A stretch of 64,000 bases of DNA from Clostridioides sp. ES-S-0010-02 (GTDB taxonomy: Bacteria; Bacillota; Clostridia; Peptostreptococcales; Peptostreptococcaceae), in contig CP067345.1 in NCBI GenBank assembly GCA_020641055.1, positions 22,501-86,500 of the forward strand. Reading direction: 5' to 3'. Positions 22,919-33,045 of the stretch are shown piece after piece; within the stretch, counting starts at the first letter, position 1; each line of letters starts with the position of its first letter. The notes under the pieces were generated by a model that saw only the letters and a list, made by a program, of their open reading frames with translations, did no database searches and was not told where the DNA came from. The position numbers and the translations under genes were made by a program.

Positions 22919-23122
22919 TTAAGCTCTAGTTTCGTATAACTTTCTTTCAGCAAGAACAGTTTTAACTTTTGCTATATCCTTCTTAACAAACTTTATTCTA
23001 GCTGTATTTTCTAATTGACCAGTAGCTAATTGGAATCTTAAGCTAAATAATTCACTTTTGAAGTCGTTTAATTTGTTCATTAGCTCTTCGCTTGTTAAAT
23101 CTCTTAATTCTTTAGCTTTCAT
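22919..23122 (-). CDS. rpmC: 50S ribosomal protein L29
   Basis: Two-helix protein of 67 residues next to the peptide exit, part of the docking area for trigger factor and SRP. It starts [14 protein letters not shown] at 23122. Upstream in-frame GTG codons overlap rplP and are rejected. Only one base separates the rplP stop from this ATG, so translation is probably coupled. Confidence 0.97.
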   Translation of the reverse strand: MKAKELRDLTSEELMNKLNDFKSELFSLRFQLATGQLENTARIKFVKKDIAKVKTVLAERKLYETRA

Positions 23123-23123
23123 C

Positions 23124-23555
23124 CTATTCACCACCCTTTACTTCTAAATCTTCTTTTTTAACAAATTTACATTTGATTGGTAATTTATGTGCAGCAAGTC
23201 TCATAGCTTCTCTTGCTTTATCTTCAGAAACACCTGCTAATTCAAACATAACTCTTCCTGGCTTAACTACAGCTACCCAATATTCTGGAGAACCTTTCCC
23301 TGCACCCATACGAGTTTCTGCTGGTTTTCTTGTTACTGGTTTATGAGGGAATATTTTTATCCAAACCTTTCCCCCTCTTTTTATATATCTAGTCATCGCG
23401 ATTCTGGCAGCTTCTATTTGATTAGAAGTTATCCAAGAAGCTTCTAAAGCTACTAATCCAAACTCACCATAAGTAACTTTGTTACCTTTATGAGCTTGCC
23501 CAGCCATACTTCCTCTATGAACTCTACGACGCTTTACTCTTTTTGGCATTAACAT
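23124..23555 (-). CDS. rplP: 50S ribosomal protein L16
   Basis: Protein of 143 residues near the A site, placed late in 50S assembly. It starts [15 protein letters not shown] and contains [20 protein letters not shown]-type signatures (here [18 protein letters not shown]). It lies between rpsC and rpmC and its GGTGGTGAATAG end provides the ribosome site for rpmC. Confidence 0.97.
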
Positions 23556-23590
23556 GAGTATTTTTCCTCCTTCCTTGAACCTAACTATTA

Positions 23591-24424
23591 TTAATTTCCT
23601 TTGTTTTCAGTTCTTTGAGGTCTTGATCCACCTTGAGGTCTTTGTCCACCTTGAGGTTTTTGTCCTCTGTAGTTTCCTCTGTTATCGTTTCCTCTTCTAT
23701 CATTTCCTCTTCTATCGTTTCTTCTGTTATCTCTCTTGTTGTCTCTTCTGTCGCTCTTTCTGCTTTCTTCTCTTGGATTTACACCATCTCTAGTTGGTAA
23801 AACTTCACCATTACATATCCAAACTTTTATACCTATTTTTCCATAAGTAGTATCAGCTTCAGCGAAACCATAATCTATATCTGCTCTTAAAGTTTGTAGT
23901 GGCACATTTCCTTCACTATAACCTTCAGTTCTAGCCATTTCAGCTCCACCTAATCTTCCTGAAGCAGAAACTTTTATCCCTTTAGCACCAGATTTCATTG
24001 CTCTTTGTATAGCTTGTTTCATTGCTCTTCTGAAAGCAACCCTTCTTTCTATAGCTAAAGCTATATTTTCAGCTACTAATTGAGCATTTTTATCTGTACT
24101 TCTTACTTCTACTATGTTAACTATTATACTTTTCTTTGTCATTTTTTCTAATTCAACTTTTAATGCTTCGATTCCAGCACCAGCTCTTCCTATAACTACT
24201 CCTGGCTTAGCAACATGTAAGTCCATTTTTATTTTATTAGCTGATCTTTCTATTTCTATTCTAGCAACTCCAGCTGAGTATAATCTTTTCTTTAAGAATT
24301 TACGTATATTATGGTCTTCTAATAATAAGTTTCCGAACTCTTTTTTATCAGTAGCGAACCATCTTGAGTCCCAATCTTTTATAACACCGACCCTTAAGCC
24401 GTGTGGATTAACCTTTTGACCCAT
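23591..24424 (-). CDS. rpsC: 30S ribosomal protein S3 with an extended Arg/Asp/Asn/Gly-rich C terminus
   Basis: mRNA-entry protein of 277 residues. The KH domain (about 60-110, with [15 protein letters not shown]) and the C-terminal core ending near [14 protein letters not shown] (about 214) are normal. The remaining roughly 60 residues (216-277) are an added tail made of repeats such as [16 protein letters not shown] followed by [14 protein letters not shown]. The usual bacterial length is about 210-235, so the tail is real extra sequence rather than a wrong start. The tail DNA is repetitive (23594-23780). It may bind RNA; function inferred only. Confidence 0.96.
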
Positions 24425-24446
24425 TACTTTCCCTCCTATCTATTAA

Positions 24447-24782
24447 TTATTTTTTTTCTTTCACAACAACCTCTATATGAGAAGTTCTTTTTCTTATTGT
24501 AGTTGCACGACCCATAGCTCTAGGCATGAATCTCTTCATTGTTGGCCCTTGATTAGCAACTATTGATGCTATATATAATTTTTCAGTATCCATTTCGTGA
24601 TTGTTTTCTGCGTTAGCTTTAGCTGACTTTACAACTTTAGCTATTATTGAAGCTGCTCCTCTTGGAGTGAACTTTAATATCGCTAATGCTTCATCAACAT
24701 TCTTTCCTCTAACAAGGTCACAGATTTGGCCTGCTTTTCTTGGTGATACACGTACATATTTAGCAGTAGCTTTTGCTTCCAT
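24447..24782 (-). CDS. rplV: 50S ribosomal protein L22
   Basis: Exit-tunnel protein of 111 residues. The beta hairpin that reaches into the tunnel is at [21 protein letters not shown], conserved in its core RAMGRA. The ATG at 24782 has GGAGG seven bases upstream; an earlier in-frame start would place the ribosome site inside the gene. No macrolide-type insertion is evident in the loop. Confidence 0.98.
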   Translation of the reverse strand: MEAKATAKYVRVSPRKAGQICDLVRGKNVDEALAILKFTPRGAASIIAKVVKSAKANAENNHEMDTEKLYIASIVANQGPTMKRFMPRAMGRATTIRKRTSHIEVVVKEKK

Positions 24783-24813
24783 TGTTATTCCTCCTTTCTT
24801 AGTCATAATTTAA

Positions 24814-25095
24814 TTATTTTCTCTTATTAGATTTTTCGTCATCCTTATGTCCTTTGAAAGTTCTAGTAGGAACGAACTCACCTAATTTGTGTCCAACCAT
24901 ATCTTCTGTTATATATACTGGAACATGTTTTCTTCCATCATGAACAGCTATAGTGTTTTCTACCATTTGTGGAAATACAGTTGAAGATCTTGACCAAGTT
25001 TTTATAACTTCTTTATTTCCGCTAGCATTCATAGCTTCTATTTTCTTTAAAAGTCTTGCATGGACAAAAGGTCCTTTTTTAGTTGATCTTGACAT
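24814..25095 (-). CDS. rpsS: 30S ribosomal protein S19
   Basis: Head protein of 93 residues that bridges to the 50S subunit. It starts [20 protein letters not shown] and has [15 protein letters not shown] and [17 protein letters not shown]. It lies between rplB and rplV in the usual S10 order. Confidence 0.98.
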   Translation of the reverse strand: MSRSTKKGPFVHARLLKKIEAMNASGNKEVIKTWSRSSTVFPQMVENTIAVHDGRKHVPVYITEDMVGHKLGEFVPTRTFKGHKDDEKSNKRK

Positions 25096-25129
25096 TTATA
25101 TTCCTCCTTTCCGAGCAAAAATAAATTTA

Positions 25130-25960
25130 CTACTTAGTTCTTCTTGATACTATTAACTTATTTGAAGCTTTGTTTTTCTTTCTAGTTTTGTATCCAAGAG
25201 CTGGTTTACCCCATGGAGTAACAGGAGATGGTCTACCTATTGGAGATCTACCTTCCCCTCCACCGTGTGGATGGTCATTAGGGTTCATTACAGAACCTCT
25301 TACAGTAGGTCTTATTCCCATATGTCTTTTTCTACCTGCTTTACCAATAACTACGTTACCGTGCTCTATATTTCCAACTTGTCCTATAGTAGCTTTACAG
25401 TTTATGCTTACTAATCTCATTTCACCTGATGGTAATCTTAATAAAGCATTTTTTCCTTCTTTAGCCATTAATTGTGCAGAAACTCCAGCAGATCTAACTA
25501 ATTGAGCTCCTTTTCCTGGCTTTAATTCTATATTATGAATGATAGTACCAACTGGCATATCTTTTAATGCTAAACAGTTTCCTGGTTTTATATCAGCACC
25601 TAATCCTGATAAGATAGTATCTCCAACGTTGATTCCAACTGGAGCTAATATATATCTTTTTTCTCCATCAGCATAGTTTAATAATGCAATATTTGCAGTT
25701 CTGTTTGGATCATATTCTATAGTAGCAACCTTAGCAGGTATACCATCTTTATCTCTTTTAAAATCTATTATTCTATATTTTCTTTTTTGTCCTCCACCTC
25801 TATGACGAACAGTTATTCTACCATGTACGTTTCTACCAGCATTTTTCTTTAAGTTAACTAAAAGAGATCTTTCTGGTTGGTTACATGTTATTTCCTCAGA
25901 AACTAAAACTGTCATTTGTCTTAAGGCAGGAGAAGTTGGTCTAAACTTTTTTATAGCCAT
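25130..25960 (-). CDS. rplB: 50S ribosomal protein L2
   Basis: Protein of 276 residues required for subunit joining and the peptidyl-transferase centre. The conserved [16 protein letters not shown] segment and the [17 protein letters not shown] loop, which holds the essential histidine, are visible. It follows rplW by 29 bases. Confidence 0.98.
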   Translation of the reverse strand: MAIKKFRPTSPALRQMTVLVSEEITCNQPERSLLVNLKKNAGRNVHGRITVRHRGGGQKRKYRIIDFKRDKDGIPAKVATIEYDPNRTANIALLNYADGEKRYILAPVGINVGDTILSGLGADIKPGNCLALKDMPVGTIIHNIELKPGKGAQLVRSAGVSAQLMAKEGKNALLRLPSGEMRLVSINCKATIGQVGNIEHGNVVIGKAGRKRHMGIRPTVRGSVMNPNDHPHGGGEGRSPIGRPSPVTPWGKPALGYKTRKKNKASNKLIVSRRTK

Positions 25961-25989
25961 CTGTTTTCCCTCCTTCGTTTGTTATAATA

Positions 25990-26280
25990 TTACATTCCTT
26001 GGAAGAATTCTATTTCTTTACTATCAGCAGTTAATTTAACTACTGCTTTCTTAAAGCTTGCTGTTCTTCCTTGAGTTCTACCCATTCTTTTAACTTTTCC
26101 ATCGTAGTTTAAAGTATTTACTTTATCAACACTAACTCCGAATACTTTTTCTACTGCTTTTTTTATTTCAGTTTTGTTCGCATCTTTAGCCACAACAAAA
26201 GTGTATTTTTTTTCACCCATTTCAGCCATACTGTGCTCAGTTACAACTGGTCTTATTATTACATCATGTGGATTAGTCAT
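25990..26280 (-). CDS. rplW: 50S ribosomal protein L23
   Basis: Exit-site protein of 96 residues, docking point for trigger factor and SRP. It starts [17 protein letters not shown] and contains [17 protein letters not shown]. Its ATG overlaps the rplD stop by one base (TAATG), a sign of translational coupling; the ribosome site GGAGGAGGTG lies inside the end of rplD. Confidence 0.98.
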   Translation of the reverse strand: MTNPHDVIIRPVVTEHSMAEMGEKKYTFVVAKDANKTEIKKAVEKVFGVSVDKVNTLNYDGKVKRMGRTQGRTASFKKAVVKLTADSKEIEFFQGM

Positions 26281-26903
26281 TATGCGTACACCTCCTCCAC
26301 TTTTTTAACAGCATCTGTAGTTATTATAAATGAATCATATTTTAATATATCATATACATTCATAGTATTAACTAATGCAGTTTGAACACCTTCTATATTT
26401 CTAGCTGATTTTATTACATTATCATTTTTATCAGCTATAACTACTAAAGCTTTTTTAGCAGCATTTATATTATTTAATATTTGAGCAAATTCTTTAGTTT
26501 TAGGAGCATCCATGTTTAATGCATCTAATACTATAACTTCACTATTTTGTATTTTTGAAGATAAAGCACTCTTCATAGCTAATCTTCTTACCTTCTTAGG
26601 TAATGTATATTTGTAACTTCTTGGTTTAGGTGCAAAAGCAACTCCTCCACCTACCCATTGTACAGATCTTGTAGAACCTTGTCTTGCTCTACCTGTTCCT
26701 TTTTGTTTCCAAGGTTTTCTTCCGCCACCTCTAACTTCTGCTCTAGTCTTAGCAGATTGAGTTCCTTGTCTCTTATTTGCTAATTGATTTTTTACAACTT
26801 CATATAAAACATGTCCATTAACTTCTACGCCAAATATAGAATCTGATAATTCTATTTCTCCAACGTTTTGTCCACTAACATTTAGTACATTTAATTTTGG
26901 CAT
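26280..26903 (-). CDS. rplD: 50S ribosomal protein L4
   Basis: Protein of 207 residues with a long loop reaching the exit tunnel ([19 protein letters not shown]). In enterics L4 also represses its own S10 operon. The ATG at 26903 has GGAGG seven bases upstream; the longer in-frame start overlaps the upstream ribosome site and is rejected. It overlaps rplW by one base. Confidence 0.98.
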   Translation of the reverse strand: MPKLNVLNVSGQNVGEIELSDSIFGVEVNGHVLYEVVKNQLANKRQGTQSAKTRAEVRGGGRKPWKQKGTGRARQGSTRSVQWVGGGVAFAPKPRSYKYTLPKKVRRLAMKSALSSKIQNSEVIVLDALNMDAPKTKEFAQILNNINAAKKALVVIADKNDNVIKSARNIEGVQTALVNTMNVYDILKYDSFIITTDAVKKVEEVYA

Positions 26904-26932
26904 TGTTATTCCTCCTTTCTCTAGGTTAGTCA

Positions 26933-27562
26933 TTATTTAGAAACCTTTACAGCTTCTTTTATAGTTACTACTGAACCTTTAGCTCCTGGTATAGCTCCCT
27001 TAACTAATATAAGGTTCTTATCAGCATCTACTTTAACAACCTCTAAGTTTTGAACTGTTACCTTTACGCTTCCCATGTGTCCAGCTAATTTTTTGTTTTT
27101 AAATACTCTACCTGGGTAAGAACAAGCTCCCATTGAACCTGGTCTTCTGTGGTATCTAGAACCGTGAGATTCAGGACCTCTACTTTGTCCATGTCTTTTT
27201 ATTGGACCTTGGAATCCCTTACCTTTACTTATTCCAGTAACATCTATTTTTGCACCTGCTTCAAATACATCAGCTTTTATTTCTTGTCCAACTGTGTATC
27301 CTTCTACAGAATCTACTCTAAACTCTTTTAAATGTTTCTTTAAAACATTAGCAGCAGCTAAGTGTCCTTTTTTAGGCTTGTTTAAAGATTTTTCTTTAGC
27401 ATCTTCAAAACCTATTTGTATAGCATTGTATCCATCTTTATCAACTGTTTTTATTTGAGTAACGACCATAGGTCCTGCTTCAACAGCTGTTACAGGTATA
27501 ACTACACCTTTATCAGTGAATATTTGAGTCATACCAACTTTTTTTCCTAATATTCCATTCAT
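26933..27562 (-). CDS. rplC: 50S ribosomal protein L3
   Basis: Assembly-initiator protein of 209 residues. Its central extension reaches the peptidyl-transferase centre ([22 protein letters not shown], core HGQSRGP). The start [15 protein letters not shown] is typical. It follows rpsJ by 93 bases, a gap with two hairpins (27591-27614 and 27618-27649). Confidence 0.98.
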   Translation of the reverse strand: MNGILGKKVGMTQIFTDKGVVIPVTAVEAGPMVVTQIKTVDKDGYNAIQIGFEDAKEKSLNKPKKGHLAAANVLKKHLKEFRVDSVEGYTVGQEIKADVFEAGAKIDVTGISKGKGFQGPIKRHGQSRGPESHGSRYHRRPGSMGACSYPGRVFKNKKLAGHMGSVKVTVQNLEVVKVDADKNLILVKGAIPGAKGSVVTIKEAVKVSK

Positions 27563-27590
27563 ATTAGCACCTCCTATAATTCTTACAGCG

Positions 27591-27649
27591 GATTACATCA
27601 TTTTAGAAGTAATCATTCTAAGATAGTTACCTATAGGATAATATCTTAG
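27591..27649 (-). promoter_or_regulatory. Two tandem intercistronic hairpins between rpsJ and rplC
   Basis: A 6-bp stem GATTAC/GTAATC (27591-27614) and an 8-bp stem CTAAGATA/TATCTTAG (27618-27649, with an inner CCTATAGG) lie in the 93-base gap. Neither has a T tract, so they are not standard terminators. They may be a protein-binding site, a processing site or an attenuation element for the rest of the S10 series. Confidence 0.5.
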
Positions 27650-27655
27650 GGGTTC

Positions 27656-27967
27656 TTATAATTTTATTTCTATATCTACACCTGCTGGTAAGTCTAATCT
27701 CATTAATGAGTCAACTGTTTTAGGTGTTGGATTAGCTATGTCGATTAGTCTTTTATGAGTTCTTATTTCAAATTGTTCTCTAGAGTCTTTGTACTTATGT
27801 ACGGCTCTTAATATAGTTACAATTTGTTTTTCTGTTGGTAGAGGCACAGGTCCTGAAACTTGTGATCCAGCCTTTTTAGCAGTTTCAACTATTTTACCTG
27901 CTGAAAAATCTAATAATTTGTGATCATATGATTTTAATCTTATTCTTATTTTTTCATTCTTAGCCAT
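27656..27967 (-). CDS. rpsJ: 30S ribosomal protein S10 (NusE)
   Basis: Head protein of 103 residues that also acts with NusB in antitermination. It starts [20 protein letters not shown] and contains GPVPLPTEK and the RRAHKY-like loop. It is the first gene of the S10-spc-alpha series, with a promoter at 28125-28153 and a leader of about 150 bases. Confidence 0.98.
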   Translation of the reverse strand: MAKNEKIRIRLKSYDHKLLDFSAGKIVETAKKAGSQVSGPVPLPTEKQIVTILRAVHKYKDSREQFEIRTHKRLIDIANPTPKTVDSLMRLDLPAGVDIEIKL

Positions 27968-28118
27968 TTTGTTTTCCCTCCTTTATCACGTGTTTAATTT
28001 TCAAGTTGCGTACAACTAATACCGATACACTGCTCCGGGTGTGTTGTAACTTTCAAATCGACATCAGTTCGTATTTCACTAGGATTTAATTTTTATTTTC
28101 TTAATCTCTCAAGCACAC
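27968..28118 (-). promoter_or_regulatory. rpsJ (S10 operon) 5' leader
   Basis: About 150 untranslated bases between the predicted start (near 28118) and the rpsJ ATG. They include the segment ACACCCGGAGCAGTGT and a GTTGTACGCAAC self-complementary stretch, suggesting folding. The Gram-negative L4 site is not recognised. The 370-base gap 27968-28337 also contains the promoter and the tufA terminator, and no gene. Confidence 0.5.
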
Positions 28119-28124
28119 TATTAT

Positions 28125-28153
28125 ATTTTATATCATCTGTTACATTTTTTCAA
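28125..28153 (-). promoter_or_regulatory. S10-spc-alpha promoter
   Basis: -35 TTGAAA (28148-28153) and -10 TAAAAT (28125-28130) with a 17-base spacer, between the tufA terminator and rpsJ. Confidence 0.75.
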
Positions 28154-28269
28154 GTTTTTTTTATGTTTTTTTCAATTTTATTTTCTCTTACAACATTATA
28201 ACCTTAAACTTGATTATGAATCTATCTCAAGGCACTAGTTTAGTATATATGCTTTATTGCTACTTGTCA

Positions 28270-28308
28270 ACAAAAAACAAAAAAGAGAGGTTAAACCCCC
28301 TCTTTTTT
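28270..28308 (-). terminator. tufA (str operon) terminator
   Basis: A 12-bp stem (28279-28290 with 28297-28308, one G-U pair) with loop GTTTAA and a T-rich tail. It ends rpsL-rpsG-fusA-tufA. Confidence 0.9.
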
Positions 28309-28337
28309 TATATGAAATCAATTAGCTTAGTAAAAGA

Positions 28338-29531
28338 TTATTCGATTATTGTAGCAACAACTCCTGAAGCTACTGTTCTTCCACCTTCTCTTATTGAGAA
28401 TCTTAATCCTTCTTCTACAACTATTGAATTTATTAAGTCTACTTCCATTGTTACGTTATCTCCAGGCATTACCATTTCTATTCCATCTGGTAACTTACAA
28501 GCTCCTGTTACATCTGTTGTTCTGAAATAGAATTGTGGTCTATATCCATCAAAGAATGGTGTATGTCTTCCACCTTCTTCTTTTTTAAGTACATATACTT
28601 CTGCAGTAAATTTTGTGTGTGCTTTTACTGATCCAGTCTTTGCTAGTACTTGTCCTCTTTCTATTTCGTTTCTTTGTACTCCTCTTAATAATGCTCCTAT
28701 ATTATCCCCTGCTTGTGCTTGGTCTAATAATTTTCTGAACATTTCTACTCCTGTTACTACTACTTTTCTTGGTGCTTCTGTTAATCCTACTAATTCTACT
28801 TCGTCTTGTACTTTTAATACTCCTCTTTCCACTCTTCCTGTTGCAACTGTTCCTCTTCCTGTGATTGAGAATACGTCTTCTACTGGCATTAAGAATGGTT
28901 TGTCAGTATCTCTTTCTGGTGCTGGTATATATTCATCTATTTGCTCGAATAATTCTACTATTTTATTTCCCCACTCACTCTTTGGATCTTCTAATGCCAT
29001 TAATGCTGATCCTCTTACTATTGGAGTATCATCTCCTGGGAAATCATATTCTGTTAATAAATCTCTTACTTCCATTTCTACTAGTTCTAATAACTCTTCA
29101 TCATCTACCATGTCACATTTGTTTAAGAATACTACTATATATGGTACTCCAACTTGTCTTGATAATAGTATATGCTCTCTTGTTTGTGGCATTGGTCCAT
29201 CTGTTGCTGAACAAACTAATATTGCTCCGTCCATTTGTGCTGCTCCTGTTATCATGTTCTTAACGTAGTCAGCATGTCCTGGGCAGTCAACGTGTGCGTA
29301 GTGTCTGTTTGGAGTTTCATACTCAACGTGTGCTGTTGATATTGTGATTCCTCTTTCTCTTTCTTCTGGAGCTTTATCTATGTTTGCGAAATCTACTGCT
29401 TCTCCTAATTGGTATCTGTCATATAATGTTTTTGTTATTGCTGCTGTTAATGTAGTTTTACCGTGGTCAACGTGTCCTATTGTCCCTATATTAACATGAG
29501 GTTTTGTTCTTTCGTATTTAGCTTTAGCCAT
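28338..29531 (-). CDS. tuf: Elongation factor Tu, copy 1 (str-operon copy)
   Basis: GTPase of 397 residues that delivers aminoacyl-tRNA to the ribosome. The G1 motif [17 protein letters not shown] and NKCDMVD are present. The ATG at 29531 is preceded by GGGAGG; a longer in-frame start is rejected because the other tuf copy diverges exactly there. The protein is identical to copy 2 (45539-46732). The DNA differs from copy 2 only in the last three codons and then outside the gene. It follows fusA. Confidence 0.98.
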   Translation of the reverse strand: MAKAKYERTKPHVNIGTIGHVDHGKTTLTAAITKTLYDRYQLGEAVDFANIDKAPEERERGITISTAHVEYETPNRHYAHVDCPGHADYVKNMITGAAQMDGAILVCSATDGPMPQTREHILLSRQVGVPYIVVFLNKCDMVDDEELLELVEMEVRDLLTEYDFPGDDTPIVRGSALMALEDPKSEWGNKIVELFEQIDEYIPAPERDTDKPFLMPVEDVFSITGRGTVATGRVERGVLKVQDEVELVGLTEAPRKVVVTGVEMFRKLLDQAQAGDNIGALLRGVQRNEIERGQVLAKTGSVKAHTKFTAEVYVLKKEEGGRHTPFFDGYRPQFYFRTTDVTGACKLPDGIEMVMPGDNVTMEVDLINSIVVEEGLRFSIREGGRTVASGVVATIIE

Positions 29532-29548
29532 TTTGAATTTCCTCCCTT
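28345..29548 (-). repeat. 1.2-kb repeat shared by the two tuf genes (unit 1)
   Basis: This stretch corresponds to 45546-46749 at a fixed offset of 17,201 bases. Identity extends from the third-last codon through the start and the ribosome site, and stops abruptly on both sides. Translations in all frames agree, so the DNA is probably fully identical. This fits gene conversion between direct repeats. Confidence 0.9.
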
Positions 29549-29557
29549 TATCTTGTG

Positions 29558-29581
29558 CAAGACGAGACAAGTCTCGTCTTG
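29558..29581 (-). promoter_or_regulatory. Strong hairpin between fusA and tufA
   Basis: An 11-bp perfect inverted repeat CAAGACGAGAC/GTCTCGTCTTG around two bases sits 27 bases before the tufA start. It is G+C-rich for this genome and has no T tract. It is absent in front of the other tuf gene. Confidence 0.7.
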
Positions 29582-29622
29582 CTGATTATTTTTTATATTT
29601 ATATTATTAATTAATTTTTAAA

Positions 29623-31689
29623 TTATTTTCCTTCAGCTATCTTTTTAGCAACTGAAGCTGGAACTTGTTCATAGTGATCGAATATCATTGTATAAGTTGC
29701 ACGACCTTGAGTTGAAGATCTTAGGTCTGTAGAGTATCCAAACATTTCTGAAAGTGGAACAAATGCATTTATAACTTGTGCACCACTTCTTGCTTCCATT
29801 CCTTGGATTAATCCTCTTCTTGAGTTTAAGTCACCCATAACATCTCCCATGTAATCTTCTGGAGTAACAACTTCTACTTTAAAGTAAGGCTCTAAAAGAA
29901 CTGCATTACCTTTCTTCATAGCATCTTTGAATGCCATTGAACCAGCCATCTTGAACGCCATTTCAGAAGAGTCAACTTCATGGTAAGAACCATCATATAA
30001 CTCAACAGCAACGTCTACAACTGGATATCCAGCAACTATACCAGATTGCATAGCTCCTTGTATACCCATGTCAACTGGACCAACATATTCTTTTGGTACA
30101 GATCCACCAACAGTTTTGTTTGTGAATTTGTATCCTTCACCTGGCTCTTGAGGAGCAACTCTAATCTTAACGTGACCATATTGTCCTCTACCACCTGATT
30201 GCTTAGAGTACTTGTATTCAACATCAACTGGTTGAGTTATAGTTTCTCTATATGCAACTTGTGGAGCACCAACTTTGGCTTCTACTTTAAATTCTCTTAA
30301 TAATCTATCTACTATTATCTCTAAGTGTAATTCACCCATACCAGATATTATAGTTTGTCCTGTTTCTTGGTCAGTTTTAACTGTGAAAGTTGGGTCTTCT
30401 TCAGCTAATTTTTGAAGAGCTATACCCATTTTTTCTTGAGCTGCTTTAGAACTTGGTTCTATAGCAACAGATATAACTGGCTCAGGGAATTCCATAGATT
30501 CAAGTATTATTGGATTAGCAGGATCACATAATGTGTCTCCAGTAGTAGTATCTTTTAATCCTACTGCTGCTGCTATATCTCCAGCATAAACTTTAGTTAT
30601 TTCTTCTCTTGTATTGGCATGCATTTGTAGTATACGACCAATTCTTTCTCTCTTATTCTTAGTTGCATTTAAAACATAAGAACCAGATTCTAATGTTCCA
30701 GAGTAAACTCTGAAGAACGCTAGTTTTCCAACAAATGGGTCAGTCATTATTTTGAATGCTAATGCAGAGAATGGCTCTTCATCAGAAGAATGTCTTTCAG
30801 CTTCCTCTCCATCTTCCAATATACCTTTTATAGCTGCTATATCAGTTGGTGCTGGTAAGTAATCTAAAACTGCATCTATTACTAACTGAACACCTTTGTT
30901 TCTATAAGCTGTACCACAGAAAACTGGGTTCATCTCACACGCTATAGTAGCTTTTCTTATAGCAACTTTTAGTTCATCTATAGTAGGTTCTTCACCTTCA
31001 AGATATTTCATCATTAACTCTTCGTCAGTTTCAGCTACTGCTTCAACTAATTTTTCTCTCCACTCTGTAGCTAATTCTTTCATATCCTCTGGTATGTCTG
31101 TTTCTTCCATTTCAACACCTAAGTCGTCTTTGTATATAACAGCATCCATTTTTAATAAGTCTATTATACCTATAAATGAATCTTCTTTACCTATTGGTAA
31201 TTGCATAGGAACTGCATTAGAATTTAATCTAGATTTCATCATGCTTACAACATTGTAGAAATCTGCTCCTAATATATCCATTTTATTTACAAAAGCTATT
31301 CTAGGTACTCCATAAGTTTCAGCTTGTCTCCATACATTCTCAGATTGAGGTTCAACCCCACCTTTTGCACAGAATACAGCAACTGAACCGTCAAGAACTC
31401 TTAGAGATCTTTCAACTTCAACTGTGAAGTCCACGTGTCCAGGAGTATCTATTATATTTATTCTATGGTCTTTCCATGAAGCAGTAGTAGCGGCAGAAGT
31501 TATTGTTATACCTCTTTCCTTTTCTTGCTCCATCCAGTCCATTTGAGAAGCCCCTTCATGAGTTTCTCCTATCTTATGAGTTTGCCCAGTATAAAACAGG
31601 ATTCTTTCTGTAGTAGTAGTTTTCCCTGCATCTATATGAGCCATGATTCCTATATTCCTAGTTCTTTCCAAAGGAAACTTTCTAGCCAT
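29623..31689 (-). CDS. fusA: Elongation factor G
   Basis: Translocation GTPase of 688 residues. The P-loop [13 protein letters not shown] (about residues 17-29), DTPGHVDF and NKMD define the G domain; the later RGQYGHVKI belongs to domain IV. It is third in the str order rpsL-rpsG-fusA-tuf. The 91-base gap to tufA holds the 29558-29581 hairpin. I did not assess fusidic-acid positions residue by residue. Confidence 0.98.
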   Translation of the reverse strand: MARKFPLERTRNIGIMAHIDAGKTTTTERILFYTGQTHKIGETHEGASQMDWMEQEKERGITITSAATTASWKDHRINIIDTPGHVDFTVEVERSLRVLDGSVAVFCAKGGVEPQSENVWRQAETYGVPRIAFVNKMDILGADFYNVVSMMKSRLNSNAVPMQLPIGKEDSFIGIIDLLKMDAVIYKDDLGVEMEETDIPEDMKELATEWREKLVEAVAETDEELMMKYLEGEEPTIDELKVAIRKATIACEMNPVFCGTAYRNKGVQLVIDAVLDYLPAPTDIAAIKGILEDGEEAERHSSDEEPFSALAFKIMTDPFVGKLAFFRVYSGTLESGSYVLNATKNKRERIGRILQMHANTREEITKVYAGDIAAAVGLKDTTTGDTLCDPANPIILESMEFPEPVISVAIEPSSKAAQEKMGIALQKLAEEDPTFTVKTDQETGQTIISGMGELHLEIIVDRLLREFKVEAKVGAPQVAYRETITQPVDVEYKYSKQSGGRGQYGHVKIRVAPQEPGEGYKFTNKTVGGSVPKEYVGPVDMGIQGAMQSGIVAGYPVVDVAVELYDGSYHEVDSSEMAFKMAGSMAFKDAMKKGNAVLLEPYFKVEVVTPEDYMGDVMGDLNSRRGLIQGMEARSGAQVINAFVPLSEMFGYSTDLRSSTQGRATYTMIFDHYEQVPASVAKKIAEGK

Positions 31690-31737
31690 GGTTATCCTCC
31701 TTATGATATCCTCAATTTTATAAGATATCTATATATC

Positions 31738-32229
<492 letters not shown>

Positions 32230-32335
32230 TTAACTTAAATCATAGGTACTCGACATAAATTATTTAATGCCGTGATGCCATAAATATCTATATATATATT
32301 TAAAGCACCGAACTATAATCAATCATTAATTGTTT

Positions 32336-32758
32336 TTATTTTTTAGCGTCCTTAGGTTTCTTAGCACCATACTTAGATCTTGATTGTCTTCTCTTATCAA
32401 CACCTGCTGTATCTAAAGTACCTCTTAGTATATGGTATCTAACCCCTGGAAGGTCTTTTACTCTTCCGCCTCTTATAAGAACAACACTATGCTCTTGTAA
32501 GTTATGTCCTTCTCCTGGTATATAAGCAGAAACTTCTATACCATTAGTTAATCTAACTCTGGCAACTTTTCTTAAAGCTGAGTTAGGTTTCTTAGGAGTA
32601 ACTGTTTTTACTGAAGTACAAACCCCTCTTTTTTGTGGAGCACTAGCGTCAGTTACTTTCTTGTTTAAAGAGTTGTAACCTTTTTGTAATGCTGGAGCAG
32701 TAGATTTCTTTTCAACTGCTTTTCTACTTTTACGAACTAATTGGTTAATTGTTGGCAT
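32336..32758 (-). CDS. rpsL: 30S ribosomal protein S12
   Basis: Decoding-centre protein of 140 residues. It keeps lysines K56 (TPKKPNS) and K101 (GGRVKDLPG), equal to E. coli K42 and K87, so no classic streptomycin-resistance change is present. The ATG at 32758 has AGGAGG eight bases upstream; an earlier in-frame ATG is closer to the ribosome site and less likely. First gene of the str operon, with its own promoter and a long leader. Confidence 0.98.
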   Translation of the reverse strand: MPTINQLVRKSRKAVEKKSTAPALQKGYNSLNKKVTDASAPQKRGVCTSVKTVTPKKPNSALRKVARVRLTNGIEVSAYIPGEGHNLQEHSVVLIRGGRVKDLPGVRYHILRGTLDTAGVDKRRQSRSKYGAKKPKDAKK

Positions 32759-32933
32759 CATCTGCACCTCCTTCCAAATTTTCGATCTTATCAGTGACCG
32801 CCAACTACATCAATATGAATACTCATACTGACTGATTGTAACATTTGTTACTTACAATTTAATGTCTATAACACATGAATATGTGATATTAGCATTTTTC
32901 TAGCTTGATGCTTTTAGTTCTTGTTTATTGCCA

Positions 32934-32980
32934 TTTAAAAGTCACTAAGAGCTCATATAAGCCCTTAGTGTACTTTTAAA
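32934..32980 (-). promoter_or_regulatory. Long hairpin at the 5' end of the rpsL transcript
   Basis: Arms of about 20 bases (TTTAAAAGT-CACTAAG-type, one bulged A and one G-U pair) around a short TATATG loop. It begins about 8 bases after the predicted start of the rpsL mRNA and lacks a T tract. It may stabilise the 5' end or be a regulatory fold. The leader continues about 175 bases to rpsL with no gene. Confidence 0.65.
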
Positions 32981-32994
32981 CAACACACTTTACT

Positions 32995-33023
32995 ATTTTA
33001 ACACCACAAATAATGGTTGTCAA
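32995..33023 (-). promoter_or_regulatory. str operon promoter (rpsL-rpsG-fusA-tufA)
   Basis: A near-consensus promoter with -35 TTGACA (33018-33023), 17-base spacer and -10 TAAAAT (32995-33000), located just after the rpoC stop. It lets the str genes be transcribed apart from rpoBC. No terminator is seen between rpoC and this promoter. Confidence 0.82.
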
Positions 33024-33045
33024 GATTTCTTTACTCTATCTGCCA

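Noticed and set aside
23554-23793. 79-codon plus-strand frame rich in Phe/Leu/Cys opposite the S3 tail
   Set aside because: It is the antisense of the repetitive Arg/Asp/Asn tail of rpsC, with no independent support.
28615-29268. 217-codon plus-strand frame opposite tuf copy 1 (and its twin at 45816-46469)
   Set aside because: It is an antisense shadow of tuf produced by biased codon use; the product is low complexity and no ribosome site is seen.
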